From the NCBI GenBank assembly GCA_006218025.1, contig VBWA01000019.1, positions 62,001-126,000 on the forward strand: 64,000 nt of DNA, read 5' to 3'. The notes beneath the pieces were generated by a model that saw only the letters and a list, made by a program, of their open reading frames with translations, did not search any database and was not told where the DNA came from. Positions 30,646-40,014 of this stretch are shown here, piece after piece; position 1 is the stretch's first letter, and every line of letters starts with the position of its first letter. The position numbers and the translations under genes are program-made. The DNA comes from Rhodocyclaceae bacterium (GTDB lineage: Bacteria > Pseudomonadota > Gammaproteobacteria > Burkholderiales > Rhodocyclaceae).

Positions 30646-30939
30646 CTACTTGAACTTGTAGTAGGTCTGGTTCAGCCAGGCAGCGACGTTGGCCTCGTCT
30701 TCGGGAAACCACTTCGCATTGGTCTGCGCGCTGCAGGCGGCGACGCGCTGCCCGAGCGCACGCGCGTCGTTGATCAGGCGCGGCTTGCGCGTGTACATCG
30801 CGGAGCCGTCGCCGCCCAACAGCTTGACGTGGCAGGCGACGCATTGCTTGTCGTGCAGCGGCTTGCCCAGTTTCGGGTCGCCCGCGGCCTGGGCGGGCAG
30901 GGAAAGCAGCAGGCATAACAGCGGGATCAGGATACGCAT
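30646..30939 (-). CDS. Small periplasmic c-type cytochrome
   Basis: 97 residues starting MRILIPLLCLLLSLPAQA, a signal peptide, followed by GDPKLGKPLHDKQCVACHVKL with one CXXCH haem site. The probable distal ligand is the Met in SAMYTRKP. A monohaem electron carrier, convergent with the SCO1 gene and separated from it by 6 bases. Confidence 0.85.
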   Translation of the reverse strand: MRILIPLLCLLLSLPAQAAGDPKLGKPLHDKQCVACHVKLLGGDGSAMYTRKPRLINDARALGQRVAACSAQTNAKWFPEDEANVAAWLNQTYYKFK

Positions 30940-30971
30940 GGCATTACTCCCGGGATAAGTTGCTGCGTCAA

Positions 30972-31223
30972 CTACTGGAGGTAGGTGATTTCCATTTCCG
31001 AATCGAGGCCGGTCACCATGTCGAGGATTTCCTCGGTGAACTGCTCGTCCTCGTCGCTCCAGGTGGCGTCGGGCGCCTCGGATGCGGTGACCAGCGGCGT
31101 GATGTCGAAATCGACGAAGCGGTCGCCGACCTTGAGCACGAAGATGCCGGAAGAATGCTCGACCAGTTCCCAATCGTCCGGAATCTCAAGCTCGCAATGC
31201 AATTCAAGCGACAGTTTTTTCAT
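30972..31223 (-). CDS. Small acidic protein of unknown function
   Basis: 83 residues from ATG 31223 (MKKLSLELHCELEIPDDWEL) with GGAGAA upstream; a longer start at 31253 is possible. The protein is strongly acidic (SDEDEQFTEE), lacks signals and is mostly beta then helix. It precedes the cytochrome c gene by 32 bases on the same strand. No family is recognised. Confidence 0.6.
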   Translation of the reverse strand: MKKLSLELHCELEIPDDWELVEHSSGIFVLKVGDRFVDFDITPLVTASEAPDATWSDEDEQFTEEILDMVTGLDSEMEITYLQ

Positions 31224-31328
31224 CGGGTTCTCCGTGTTCAGGTTTCCAGACACGCATCCTAATGCATCCGGCCGCGACGGGGTAGGATGCCTGTCCCAGA
31301 AACCACCTCATTCCACCCCGTTCGCGCC

Positions 31329-32243
31329 ATGATCCAACCTCTTCTGCTGATAGACGATGCCGCCGTGCGCCGGCATCTCTCGCTCGACGCCTTGCTGCCC
31401 GCCATCGAGCAGGCGCTGATCGACCTTTCCGCCGGCCGCGTGGTGCAGCCGCTGCGTACCGTGCTGGAGCTGCCGAGCCCCGGCAGCCTGCTCTTCGTCA
31501 AGCCGGCGCTGGCCGGCAATGCGCTGGCGACCAAGCTGATCACCCAGGTGCCGGACAACGCCGCGCGCGGCTTGCCGACCATGATCGCCACCGTGCTGCT
31601 GCTCGATCCGCTGACCGGCAGGCCGCTGGCAGTGATCGACGCCACCTGGCTGACCGAGCTGCGCACCGCCGCCGTCTCGGCGGTGGCCACCCGCGCGTTG
31701 CGCGACCAGCGGCCCAAGCGCGTGGCGATCCTCGGTTCCGGCGCGCTGGCGCGCAGCCATGCGCTGGCCCTGCGCGCCGTCGTGCCGCTGCGCGACATCC
31801 GCGTCTGGAGCCCGACCCGCGCCAATGCCGAACGCTGCGCCGCCGACATCGACGGCAGCGCCAGCCCCGACGCTGAGCATGCCGTGCGCGATGCCGACAT
31901 CGTGGTGACCGTAACCAACGCCAGCACGCCGGTGCTGATGGGCCGCTGGCTCAAACCCGGCGCGCTGGTGCATGCGGTCGGTGCGCCGCGCCCCGGCTGG
32001 CGCGAGCTGGACGACGAGGCCATGGCCAATTACCTGATCGCCGACAACCGCCTCGCCGCCGAGACCGAATCGGGCGACGTGATTCTTTCGGGCGCCAAGG
32101 TGCAGTGCGAAATCGGCGAGGTGCTGGCCGGCAAGGTGACGGTGCCGCCCGGCGTCACCGTGGTGTTCAAGGCGCTCGGCCAGGCCGTCGAGGATGCGGT
32201 CGCGGCGCAGCTGGTCTATGCCGCCGTTACGGCCGCGCAATAG
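31329..32243 (+). CDS. Ornithine cyclodeaminase/mu-crystallin family protein
   Basis: 304 residues. The N-terminal substrate domain (LLPAIEQALIDLSAGR; LFVKPALAGNALATKLITQ) is followed by a Rossmann domain with AILGSGALARSHALAL and the conserved TELRTAAVSAVATRAL. VGAPRPGWRELDDEAM matches the family block that holds the catalytic Asp. Members deaminate ornithine or act as imine reductases or alanine dehydrogenases; this one's substrate is not determined. Confidence 0.87.
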   Translation: MIQPLLLIDDAAVRRHLSLDALLPAIEQALIDLSAGRVVQPLRTVLELPSPGSLLFVKPALAGNALATKLITQVPDNAARGLPTMIATVLLLDPLTGRPLAVIDATWLTELRTAAVSAVATRALRDQRPKRVAILGSGALARSHALALRAVVPLRDIRVWSPTRANAERCAADIDGSASPDAEHAVRDADIVVTVTNASTPVLMGRWLKPGALVHAVGAPRPGWRELDDEAMANYLIADNRLAAETESGDVILSGAKVQCEIGEVLAGKVTVPPGVTVVFKALGQAVEDAVAAQLVYAAVTAAQ

Positions 32244-32246
32244 ACC

Positions 32247-32284
32247 GCAACACAGGCCGCGACACAGGCCGCAACACAGGCCGC
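32247..32284. repeat. Short tandem repeat, three 12-bp units
   Basis: AACACAGGCCGC, GACACAGGCCGC, AACACAGGCCGC directly after the cyclodeaminase stop codon. Confidence 0.7.
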
Positions 32285-32308
32285 CGCCGGCAGACTATTG
32301 AACCGGCA

Positions 32309-33124
32309 TCAGCGAACTTGAAACCACCGTTCGGGCTGAGCCTGTCGAAGCCCTGCGCGCCCTTCGACAAGCTCAGGGCGCCTTGAGCGCTGCCAGGCGA
32401 CGACCGCCTGATTGGCGTGGGCGAACATCGGCTCGGAGATTTCGCGCGGCAGGTTCTGGCGCAGGGCGGTGAACAGCGCCGCGTTGGTTTCCCGCGCCAG
32501 CTCCGTGCTGGCCGCGCCCTCGCTCAGGCAGCGCAACTGGATGTGGGCCAGCGCATCGGCCACGAGCCGCCAGCCGAGCGTCGGCATCTGCTTCGCAAGC
32601 GCCGTCAGCATACCGCCCAGTGCGGCGAGGAGGGCCAGCGCCTCGTCCCTGTCGTCGCAGGCGATCATGGCGTGCCACAGCGCCAGGTGGATGTTGCGCC
32701 TCAGTTCCATCTTGAAGTCGATGGCATTGCACTCGGCCTGCCCGATCGCGGCGAATTTCTGCTGGAAGCGCGCGTCCTCCGCGACATCGAGTCCGTTGCG
32801 CAGGGCGCCGAGCAGGGCGCTGATGCCGGGGATCGCGGTGAGGCCGAAGGCCTGGCACCAGGCCAGGCCCCACTGGTCGATGCCGGTCACCAGCAGGGCG
32901 AGGCGCAGGGCACGCGCATCCTCGCCTTCCGCCGCGCGCACCCAGTTGCGCGAGAGGCGCTCGATCCCGGCCACGGCCGACTGCAGCGCCGCGTCGTCAC
33001 CTTCGAGGCCGAGGCGGAACAGGCGGGTAAAGGCATCCTGCGCCATGCGCGCGGCAAGCCGCTGCAAGTCCGGCGCAGCAAGCTCAGCGAGGCTGTCGGG
33101 CGGCAGGGAAACGGCTTCATTCAT
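32309..33124 (-). CDS. Hypothetical helical protein whose C-terminus is encoded by a repeat
   Basis: 271 residues from ATG 33124 ([20 protein letters not shown]). It is helical, Ala/Leu-rich and without membrane signals. The last 20 or so residues ([18 protein letters not shown]) are simply the translation of an inverted chromosomal repeat at 32329-32390, so the ancestral stop codon was probably lost there. The start lies 31 bases from the divergent UPF0178 ATG. No family is recognised. Confidence 0.65.
   Translation of the reverse strand: MNEAVSLPPDSLAELAAPDLQRLAARMAQDAFTRLFRLGLEGDDAALQSAVAGIERLSRNWVRAAEGEDARALRLALLVTGIDQWGLAWCQAFGLTAIPGISALLGALRNGLDVAEDARFQQKFAAIGQAECNAIDFKMELRRNIHLALWHAMIACDDRDEALALLAALGGMLTALAKQMPTLGWRLVADALAHIQLRCLSEGAASTELARETNAALFTALRQNLPREISEPMFAHANQAVVAWQRSRRPELVEGRAGLRQAQPERWFQVR
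32329..32390. repeat. Inverted repeat of the CTTCGACA(A/G)GCTCAGG family
   Basis: CGTTCGGGCTGAGCCTGTCG and CGACAAGCTCAGGGCG face each other around a GC-rich centre. The same sequence makes the 50-bp palindrome at 49504-49553. It is a repeat widespread in proteobacterial genomes. Confidence 0.8.
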
Positions 33125-33155
33125 AATCGCAATCCTGTCAATCAAGAACGACATT

Positions 33156-33611
33156 ATGCAGATCTGGGTCGATGCCGATGCCTGCCCCGGCGTCATCAAG
33201 GAAATTCTCTACCGCGCCGCGACGCGGCACGCGCTGCCGCTGATCCTGGTCGCCAACCAGTGGCTGCGCGTGCCGCCCTCGCCCTTCATTCGCGTGGTAC
33301 AGGTGGCGCAGGGTTTCGACGTGGCCGACAGCCACATCGTCGAACAGACGGCGGCAGGAGACCTGGTGATCACCGCCGATATTCCGCTGGCCGCGCTGGT
33401 GATCGAGAAGCGCGCCTTTGCCCTCAATCCGCGCGGCGAGCTCTACAGCGCGGAGAACATCCGCCAGTTGCTCGACATGCGCAACTTCATGGACACCCTT
33501 CGCAGCAGCGGCGTCGACACCGGCGGCCCGCCGGCCTTCAGCCACGCCGACCGGCAAAGCTTCGCCAATCAGCTCGACCGCTTCATTGCCCGGCGCAACA
33601 AGGCCGGTTGA
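33156..33611 (+). CDS. UPF0178 (YaiI/YqxD) family protein
   Basis: 151 residues, family length. [51 protein letters not shown] and the C-terminal [22 protein letters not shown] are the family's diagnostic blocks. The fold resembles PIN-type nucleases, with the acidic residues in DADACP and ADIPLA, but the biological role is not established. Confidence 0.93.
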   Translation: MQIWVDADACPGVIKEILYRAATRHALPLILVANQWLRVPPSPFIRVVQVAQGFDVADSHIVEQTAAGDLVITADIPLAALVIEKRAFALNPRGELYSAENIRQLLDMRNFMDTLRSSGVDTGGPPAFSHADRQSFANQLDRFIARRNKAG

Positions 33612-33744
33612 CGGCCAAGCAGACCAGCCGCGGGAGAACCGATCGCGTGATCTTCTTTGCATTCATGGACTTATTCCGCAATCGCGGTCGGTTTGAGCCA
33701 GATCATGGCGCGCCGGACGCATGCGGTTCAGAATAGCCATGGAT

Positions 33745-33773
33745 TTGCATTTACGCCATGACGATGGCACAAT
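33745..33773 (+). promoter_or_regulatory. Candidate sigma70 promoter of the hemerythrin-GGDEF-EAL gene
   Basis: TTGCAT (33745-33750), 17-base spacer, CACAAT (33768-33773), with the ATG at 33807. The region is locally A/T-rich. Strength and start site are inferred. Confidence 0.5.
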
Positions 33774-33806
33774 AGTACTTTAGTAATATCCATTGCTTCC
33801 GTTAAT

Positions 33807-36113
33807 ATGATCACAGATTCACCGCGTCTCCCAGACGACATCTTCCGTTGGAGCGACGGATTCGCCATCGGACATGGAACGGTGGATGAGCAGCATGCCA
33901 AGCTGATTGAAATCCTGAATCGGCTGGCGCGCTACCACACCAGCAATGTCGCCGACGAAGATCTGTTGCGGGTCTTCGATGAACTCGTCAGCTATACCGT
34001 CTACCATTTTGGTACCGAAGAAGCCCTGATGAGCCAATTCCGGGTGGCCGAAACGCATTCGCTTCCCCATCGCCGTGCGCATCAGGCCTTTATCGATCAG
34101 GCGCTGGCCGCCCGCCAGGCCGCCGAGAAGTCGCCGCGCGACGTCACCGGGCAAACGCTGGCGTATCTGACCAACTGGCTGATCCAGCATATTCTCGGCA
34201 TGGACCGCCGCCTGGGCGAGGAAATCCGCCTGGCCCAGGCGCGCGACGGATTGCCGGTGACGGTCGAGACACCGCCGAGCGACCAGCGTACGACCGAGGT
34301 ACTGCTCGGCGCAATCGACGGCCTTTACCAAATCCTGGGACACAACACCAACGAACTGCTCAAGGCAAACCGGCTGCTGCAACAGGAACTGGCCAAGAGC
34401 AAGGAAGCCGAACAGCGTCTCCGTGTCGCCGCTACCGCCTTCGAAGCCCAGGAAGGCATCACCATCACCGGCGCCGACGGTCTGATTCTGCAGGTCAACA
34501 AGGCCTTCACCGCAATCACCGGTTACAGCGCCGAAGAGGTGGTCGGCCGCAATCCGCGCATGCTCAGTTCCGGTCGCCAGGACGCAGCTTATTACCAGGC
34601 GATGTGGCAGAGCATCAAGCGCACCGGCTCCTGGCAGGGCGAAATCTGGAACCGCCGCAAGAACGGCGAAGCCTATCCGGCCTGGCTCTCCATCACTGCC
34701 GTGTTTGGCGACGATGGAGTGGCCACTCATTATGTCGCCACCTCCACCGACATTGCGCCGCGCAAGCTGGCGGAAGACCGGATCGAGCATCTGGCCTACT
34801 ACGACCAGTTGACCCAGTTGCCCAACCGGCGCCTGATGATGGATCGCCTCGAACAAGCTGCGACCAATTGTGCCAGGCGCAGCCGGCATGGCGCCCTGAT
34901 GCTGATCGACCTGGACAATTTCAAGGCGCTCAACGACACCATGGGACACGCCGTCGGCGACAGCCTGCTGATCGAGGTTGCGGCGCGACTCGACACCTGC
35001 GTCCGCGACGGCGATACCGTGGCGCGCCTCGGCGGCGACGAATTCGTCGTCATCATCGGCGATATCGAAGGCGAGGAACTTGCCGCCATCAAGGCCGAGC
35101 GCGTGGCCGAGAAGATTCAGGAAAAGCTCGGCAAATCCTATGTGCTCGACGTCACCGTGGATGGCGAGAAGACCGGCGAGTGCTTCCACACTTGCACATC
35201 GAGCATCGGCATCGCGCTGTTTCGCGATCAGTCGGTGTCGATCGACGAACTGCTGAAGCGCGCCGACACCGCCATGTACCAGGCCAAGGACTCCGGCCGC
35301 AACACACTGCGCTTTTTCGATCCGGAGATGCAGGCCGCGGTCGAGGCACGCGTCGCACTCGAAAAGGACATGCGCAAGGCGATCACGGAGCGGCAATTCG
35401 TCCTCTACTACCAGCCGCAAGTCGATTCGAGCGGCCGCGTTACGGGCGCCGAGGCCCTGGTGCGCTGGAATCATCCTGAGCGCGGCCTGATCGAACCCGC
35501 CGATTTCATTCCCCTGGCCGAGGAAACCGGGCTGATTCTCCCGCTCGGCCATTGGGTCCTGGACAAAGCCTGCCGCCAGCTTGCGGCCTGGGCGAAATCA
35601 AAGGCAACGGAGCACCTGATCTTGTCCGTCAATGTCAGCGCGCGCCAGTTCAATCTGCCGAGTTTTGTCGACGACGTGCTGGCATTGGTGGACGCGAACG
35701 GAGTCCTGCCCAACAAGCTCAAGCTTGAATTGACGGAAAGTCTGATGCTTGAAAGCGCCAAGGACATCATCGCCAGGATGACTGCGCTGAAGGTGCGTAA
35801 CATCGGCTTTTCAATCGATGACTTCGGTACCGGCTATTCTTCGCTCGCCTATCTCAAGCAATTGCCCCTCGATCAACTGAAGATCGACCAGTCCTTCGTC
35901 AAGGACATCCTCACGCATCCGAGCGATGCGGCGATCGCCAAGACCATCGTGGCGTTGGCCAACAGTCTCGGACTGTCCGTAATCGCCGAGGGAGTGGAGA
36001 CCGAGGGACAGAGGGATTTCCTGGTCACCCACGGCTGTCCGACCTGCCAGGGCTACTTCTTCTGCCGACCGGTGCCGATCGAAGAGTTCGAGCAGTATTT
36101 GATACCGGCCTGA
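33807..36113 (+). CDS. Bacteriohemerythrin-PAS-GGDEF-EAL signalling protein
   Basis: 768 residues. Residues 1-135 are a hemerythrin domain with the di-iron ligands in IGHGTVDEQHAKL, YHFGTEEAL, HRRAHQAF and HILGMD. A short coiled stretch and a PAS domain follow (about 205-330, ATAFEAQEGITITG), then GGDEF with intact ARLGGDEF and an upstream RDGD inhibitory site, then EAL with EALVRWNHPERG, NVSARQF and DDFGTGYSSL. Both enzyme domains look active. It should link oxygen or redox sensing to cyclic-di-GMP levels, and is cytoplasmic. Confidence 0.93.
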   Translation: MITDSPRLPDDIFRWSDGFAIGHGTVDEQHAKLIEILNRLARYHTSNVADEDLLRVFDELVSYTVYHFGTEEALMSQFRVAETHSLPHRRAHQAFIDQALAARQAAEKSPRDVTGQTLAYLTNWLIQHILGMDRRLGEEIRLAQARDGLPVTVETPPSDQRTTEVLLGAIDGLYQILGHNTNELLKANRLLQQELAKSKEAEQRLRVAATAFEAQEGITITGADGLILQVNKAFTAITGYSAEEVVGRNPRMLSSGRQDAAYYQAMWQSIKRTGSWQGEIWNRRKNGEAYPAWLSITAVFGDDGVATHYVATSTDIAPRKLAEDRIEHLAYYDQLTQLPNRRLMMDRLEQAATNCARRSRHGALMLIDLDNFKALNDTMGHAVGDSLLIEVAARLDTCVRDGDTVARLGGDEFVVIIGDIEGEELAAIKAERVAEKIQEKLGKSYVLDVTVDGEKTGECFHTCTSSIGIALFRDQSVSIDELLKRADTAMYQAKDSGRNTLRFFDPEMQAAVEARVALEKDMRKAITERQFVLYYQPQVDSSGRVTGAEALVRWNHPERGLIEPADFIPLAEETGLILPLGHWVLDKACRQLAAWAKSKATEHLILSVNVSARQFNLPSFVDDVLALVDANGVLPNKLKLELTESLMLESAKDIIARMTALKVRNIGFSIDDFGTGYSSLAYLKQLPLDQLKIDQSFVKDILTHPSDAAIAKTIVALANSLGLSVIAEGVETEGQRDFLVTHGCPTCQGYFFCRPVPIEEFEQYLIPA

Positions 36114-36135
36114 TCCGCGCGACGCCGCGGCGCCG

Positions 36136-36186
36136 GCGCCGTCCGCAAGGGATACCGTCTCCGGCCCAGCCGGAGACATAACTCTT
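36136..36186. repeat. R2 hairpin repeat (copy B)
   Basis: GCGCCGTCCGCAAGGGATAC, CGT, stem CTCCGGC-CCA-GCCGGAG, ACATAACTCTT. It lies just after the EAL gene and before the S4 gene. Confidence 0.8.
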
Positions 36187-36248
36187 GCGCCCGGACGGGG
36201 GAAAGCTGGCGGCGACTATAATGTGCGGTTCCGGACATATTCCCGACC

Positions 36249-36470
36249 ATGCAAGACTTTCAACTCCAGGGCGAGTTCATCGAACTCAACGTCCTTCTCA
36301 AGCTGCTGGCCCTGGCGCCCTCCGGAGGCGCCGCCAAGGCGCTGATCGCCGCGGGCGAGGTGGCCGTCGATGGAATCACCGAAACCCGCATCCGCCGCAA
36401 GCTGCGGCCGGGCCAGATGGTGCGCATCGCAGATGAAGAAATCCATATCGTCGCCGACGCCACCCATTGA
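36249..36470 (+). CDS. S4-domain RNA-binding protein (YbcJ-like)
   Basis: 73 residues: FIELNVLLKLLALAPSGGAAKALIAAGEVAVDGITETRIRRKLRPGQMVRI is a complete S4 RNA-binding fold and makes up nearly the whole protein. YbcJ-like proteins are thought to bind structured RNA, probably in ribosome-related work. It precedes the RbgA-like GTPase by 22 bases, and that proximity fits a ribosome-assembly context. Confidence 0.87.
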   Translation: MQDFQLQGEFIELNVLLKLLALAPSGGAAKALIAAGEVAVDGITETRIRRKLRPGQMVRIADEEIHIVADATH

Positions 36471-36492
36471 ATTCGCCTGAACTGATTCGACC

Positions 36493-37398
36493 ATGACCAT
36501 ACAGTGGTTCCCCGGCCACATGACCTCGGCCCGCAAGAAGGCGGCCGAGACCATGGCGCTGACCGACGTGGTGATCGAGGTCTGCGACGCGCGCCTGCCC
36601 GAGGCGAGCAGCAACCCGATGATCCGCGAGCTGCGCCTGCACCGCCAGCGCCCCTGCCTCAAGCTGCTGAACAAGTCCGATCTGGCCGACCCGGTGGTGA
36701 CCCAGGCCTGGATCGACTATTACAACAGCCAGCCCGGGGTCAAGGCGGTCGCCATCTCCAGCAAGAACCCGTCCGAGGCCGCGCGCGTGCCCAGCCTGTG
36801 CAAAGGGCTGGCGCCGCACCGCAATGACGGCGTCAAGCCGCTGCGCATGCTGATCATGGGCATTCCCAACGTCGGCAAGTCGACGCTGATGAATGCGCTG
36901 CTCAAGCGCCGCGTCGCCGCGGTCGGCGACGAGCCGGCGGTGACCAAGTCGCAGATGTGCATCGACCTCGGCCCGACCATGAGCATCACCGACACGCCGG
37001 GCCTGATGTGGCCGAAGATCAGGCACGACAGCGACGGTTTCATGCTGGCCGCCAGCCATGCGATCGGCCGCAATGCCGTGATCGATTCGGAAGTGGCGAT
37101 CTTTCTCGCCGGACTGCTGCTGCAGCGTTACCCGGCGGCGCTGGCAGACCGCTACGGCATCGCCGTCGAGGGCATCGATGCGGTCGGCGTCGTCGAGGCC
37201 GTGGCGAAGAAGCGCGGCTGCATCCTCAAGGGTCGCCGCGGCGCCGGCGAACTCGACCTCGAAAAGGCGGCGATGATCCTGCTCACGGATTATCGCGGCG
37301 GCAAACTCGGCCGCGTCAGCCTGGAAACTCCGCAGAGCCGCGCCGCGATGCTGGCGGCCGCGGACAAGACCCCGGCGGAGCCCCCGGCAGCCGAATAG
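36493..37398 (+). CDS. Circularly permuted ribosome-assembly GTPase (YlqF/RbgA-like)
   Basis: 301 residues. The GTPase motifs are in permuted order: NKSDLAD (G4) near residue 59, SSKNP (G5), then GIPNVGKSTLMNAL (G1) near 125 and DTPGLMWPK (G3). WFPGHMTSARKKA at the start is the family signature. The C-terminal domain would contact the large ribosomal subunit. Its tail is Ala/Pro-rich. Functions in 50S subunit maturation in other bacteria. Confidence 0.92.
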   Translation: MTIQWFPGHMTSARKKAAETMALTDVVIEVCDARLPEASSNPMIRELRLHRQRPCLKLLNKSDLADPVVTQAWIDYYNSQPGVKAVAISSKNPSEAARVPSLCKGLAPHRNDGVKPLRMLIMGIPNVGKSTLMNALLKRRVAAVGDEPAVTKSQMCIDLGPTMSITDTPGLMWPKIRHDSDGFMLAASHAIGRNAVIDSEVAIFLAGLLLQRYPAALADRYGIAVEGIDAVGVVEAVAKKRGCILKGRRGAGELDLEKAAMILLTDYRGGKLGRVSLETPQSRAAMLAAADKTPAEPPAAE

Positions 37399-37604
37399 GC
37401 GGCAGCGCGCATCGGCTTTGCCGTGGCCGGATGCGGCTGCGGCTGCGGGCAGACCAGGCAACACAATCATTCCGCACTGCAGCATTTCGGCCCCGACCGT
37501 CCCGCCCGGGTCAATCCCCGGCAGTTGATCGCCCGCGGCCCTCTGGCGCCGCCTTGAGGGTGTCCTGCCTGCCGACAAGGGCAATTTGGCGCTCAAAAAA
37601 GTCG

Positions 37605-37633
37605 TTTACAGCCCACGGTACAATCAGTATCAT
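37605..37633 (+). promoter_or_regulatory. Candidate sigma70 promoter of the livK-fad operon
   Basis: TTTACA (37605-37610), 17-base spacer, TATCAT (37628-37633), 97 bases before the livK-like ATG. The surrounding 37399-37730 gap (332 bp) has no gene. Confidence 0.55.
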
Positions 37634-37730
37634 CTTTCGTGTATTACAGAACTATGTTCCGCTAAGCAGAACTACGCGATTCAGCCGCGCATTTTTGCCG
37701 AGACCGGTTTATCTACAGGAGGAGACACCC

Positions 37731-38969
37731 ATGAAGAACAAGTTTGTCCAACGCCTCGCGCTCGCCGCGAGTACCCTACTGATCGGCGGCAGCGCCTTCG
37801 CCCAGGTCAAGATCGCCTACATCGACCCGCTTTCCGGACCCTTCGCCAACGTCGGCGATGCCGGCCTCAAGGGCTTCAAGGAAGCTGCCGAGATCCTGGT
37901 CAACCAGAAGGGCGGCATCATGGGCCAGAAGCTCGAGTTCGTCGGTTTCGACAACAAGGGCAGCCCGCAGGAAACCCAGCTCCAGCTCAAGGCCGCGATC
38001 GACCAGGGCTTCCGTTTCGTCACGCTGGGCAACGGCTCCGGCGCCGCCCATTCGTTGATCGACGCGGTCAACAAGTGGAACGCACGTAATCCGGACAAAA
38101 CGGTGCTGTTCTTCAACTACGCGGCCGTCGATCCGACGCTGACCGGCGAGAAGTGCAGCTTCTGGCATTTCCGCTTCGACGCCAACACCGAAATGAAGAT
38201 GGAAGCCATCACCAACTTCATGGAAACCGACAAGAAGATAAAGAAGGTCTTCATCATCGGCCAGGACTACGCCCACGGTCATCAGGTGGCCAAGGCCGCG
38301 AAGGAAATGCTGGCCAAGAAGCGCAAGGACATCAAGATCGTCGGCGAGGACCTGCACCCGATCGGCCGCGTCAAGGACTTCGCTCCCTACATCGCCAAGA
38401 TCAAGGCGTCGGGCGCCGACACCGTGATCACCGGCAACTGGGGCAACGACCTCTCGCTGCTGGTCAAGGCCGCCAAGGATGCCGGACTCACGGCGCGCTT
38501 CTTCACCTACTATGCCGGCGGCCTCGGCACGCCGCAGGCGATGGGCGCCTCGGGCGAGAACAAGGTGATCCAGCTCACCGAATGGCACATGAACGTGCCG
38601 ACCAAGAACACCGAGAAGTTCGCCCTCGACTTCAACAAGAAGTATCCGGGCGTCTGGTTCTACTACCTGCGGGTCAACAACATGGTGCAGATGGTGGCCC
38701 AAGCGATGAACACCGCCAAGTCGACCGATCCCAAGGCCGTGGCCCTGGCGCTGGAAGACATGCGCATGCCGGTCGACACCGGCGAAGTCTGGATGCGCAA
38801 GAGCGACCACCAGGCCATGCAGCCGCTGTACATCTCGATATTCGCCAAGAAGGACGGCAAGACGGTCAAACATGATTCCGAAGGCACCGGCTACGGCTGG
38901 AAGACGCTGGCCTCCGTTTCGCAGCGCGATTCGCAACTGCCGACAGCCTGCATCATGGAACGCCCGTAA
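37731..38969 (+). CDS. Branched-chain amino acid-type ABC transporter substrate-binding protein
   Basis: 412 residues from ATG 37731 with AGGAGGAG upstream. The signal peptide is MKNKFVQRLALAASTLLIGGSAFA. VKIAYIDPLSGPFANVGDAGLKGFKEAAE is the type I periplasmic binding-protein start. It is longer than E. coli LivK and begins an operon with four transporter genes and CoA-ester enzymes. The ligand is therefore more likely an aromatic, aliphatic or other carboxylic acid than leucine (inference). Confidence 0.9.
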   Translation: MKNKFVQRLALAASTLLIGGSAFAQVKIAYIDPLSGPFANVGDAGLKGFKEAAEILVNQKGGIMGQKLEFVGFDNKGSPQETQLQLKAAIDQGFRFVTLGNGSGAAHSLIDAVNKWNARNPDKTVLFFNYAAVDPTLTGEKCSFWHFRFDANTEMKMEAITNFMETDKKIKKVFIIGQDYAHGHQVAKAAKEMLAKKRKDIKIVGEDLHPIGRVKDFAPYIAKIKASGADTVITGNWGNDLSLLVKAAKDAGLTARFFTYYAGGLGTPQAMGASGENKVIQLTEWHMNVPTKNTEKFALDFNKKYPGVWFYYLRVNNMVQMVAQAMNTAKSTDPKAVALALEDMRMPVDTGEVWMRKSDHQAMQPLYISIFAKKDGKTVKHDSEGTGYGWKTLASVSQRDSQLPTACIMERP

Positions 38970-39075
38970 ACAAGGCTGTCGCTTGATGCAAGACCCGGAG
39001 GCAGGGCACGCCCTGCCTCCGTTCATGATGCCGCCAGCCGGCCGCATCGCACGCACATAGCATACGGGAGGTCCA

Positions 39076-40014
39076 GTGGAGTTCGTCGTCATGTCGCTGC
39101 TGAACGGCATTACCTACGGCTTGTTGCTGTTCATGCTTTCCAGCGGACTGACGCTGATTTTCAGCATGATGGGCATCCTCAATTTCGCCCACGCCAGCTT
39201 CTACATGCTTGGCGCCTACTTCGCCTACCAGATCAGCACCTGGATCGGCTTCTGGCCCGGCCTGCTGGTCGCCCCCCTGATGGTCGGCGTGGTCGGCGCG
39301 GCTGTGGAGCGCTACGGCCTGCGCCGCGCGCACCGGTTCGGCCATGTCGCCGAGCTGCTGTTCACCTTCGGCCTGGCCTTCCTGGTCGAGGAAATCGTGC
39401 ACCTGATCTGGGGCAAGGTGGCCGTGGATTACCGGATTCCCGTCGAACTCGACGGCACCCTGTTCACCCTGTTCGACACCTCGTTCCCGATCTACAAGGG
39501 CTTCATGATGCTGATTTCAGTCGGCATGCTGGTCGCCCTCTACATGCTGCTGACGCGCACCCGCATCGGGCTCATCATCCAGGCCGCGCTGACCAAGCCC
39601 GACATGGTCGAAGCGCTGGGCCACAACGTGCCGCGCATCTTCATGCTGGTCTTCGGCGGCGGCACCGCGCTGGCCGGCCTCGCCGGCGTCATCGGCGGCA
39701 ACGCCTTCGTCACCGAGCCTGGCATGGCGGCCGCGGTCGGCAGCATCGTCTTCGTCGTGGTCGTGGTCGGCGGCCTCGGCTCGCTGGGCGGCGCCTTCGT
39801 CGCCTCGCTGCTGATCGGCTGCATCCAGACCTTCTCGATCGCGCTGACGATCTCGATCACCGACGTCTTCGCCGTGATCGGCGTCACCCTGCCCGAGGGT
39901 TCGCAGGTGGCGCGGCTGACCATCACCCAGTTGGCGCCGGTGCTGCCCTACCTGCTGATGGTCGGCATCCTGATCTTCCGCCCGCGAGGCCTGATGGGAG
40001 CGCGAGAATCATGA
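39076..40014 (+). CDS. Branched-chain amino acid-type ABC permease, LivH-like
   Basis: 312 residues from a GTG at 39076 (MEFVVMSLLNGITYGLLLFMLSSGLTLIFSMM) with GGGAGG upstream. LNFAHASFYMLGAY is the LivH signature, and ALGHNVPRIFMLVFGGGTALAGLAGVIGG is the cytoplasmic coupling loop. It overlaps the LivM-like start by 4 bases. It forms half of the inner-membrane channel. Confidence 0.92.
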   Translation: MEFVVMSLLNGITYGLLLFMLSSGLTLIFSMMGILNFAHASFYMLGAYFAYQISTWIGFWPGLLVAPLMVGVVGAAVERYGLRRAHRFGHVAELLFTFGLAFLVEEIVHLIWGKVAVDYRIPVELDGTLFTLFDTSFPIYKGFMMLISVGMLVALYMLLTRTRIGLIIQAALTKPDMVEALGHNVPRIFMLVFGGGTALAGLAGVIGGNAFVTEPGMAAAVGSIVFVVVVVGGLGSLGGAFVASLLIGCIQTFSIALTISITDVFAVIGVTLPEGSQVARLTITQLAPVLPYLLMVGILIFRPRGLMGARES

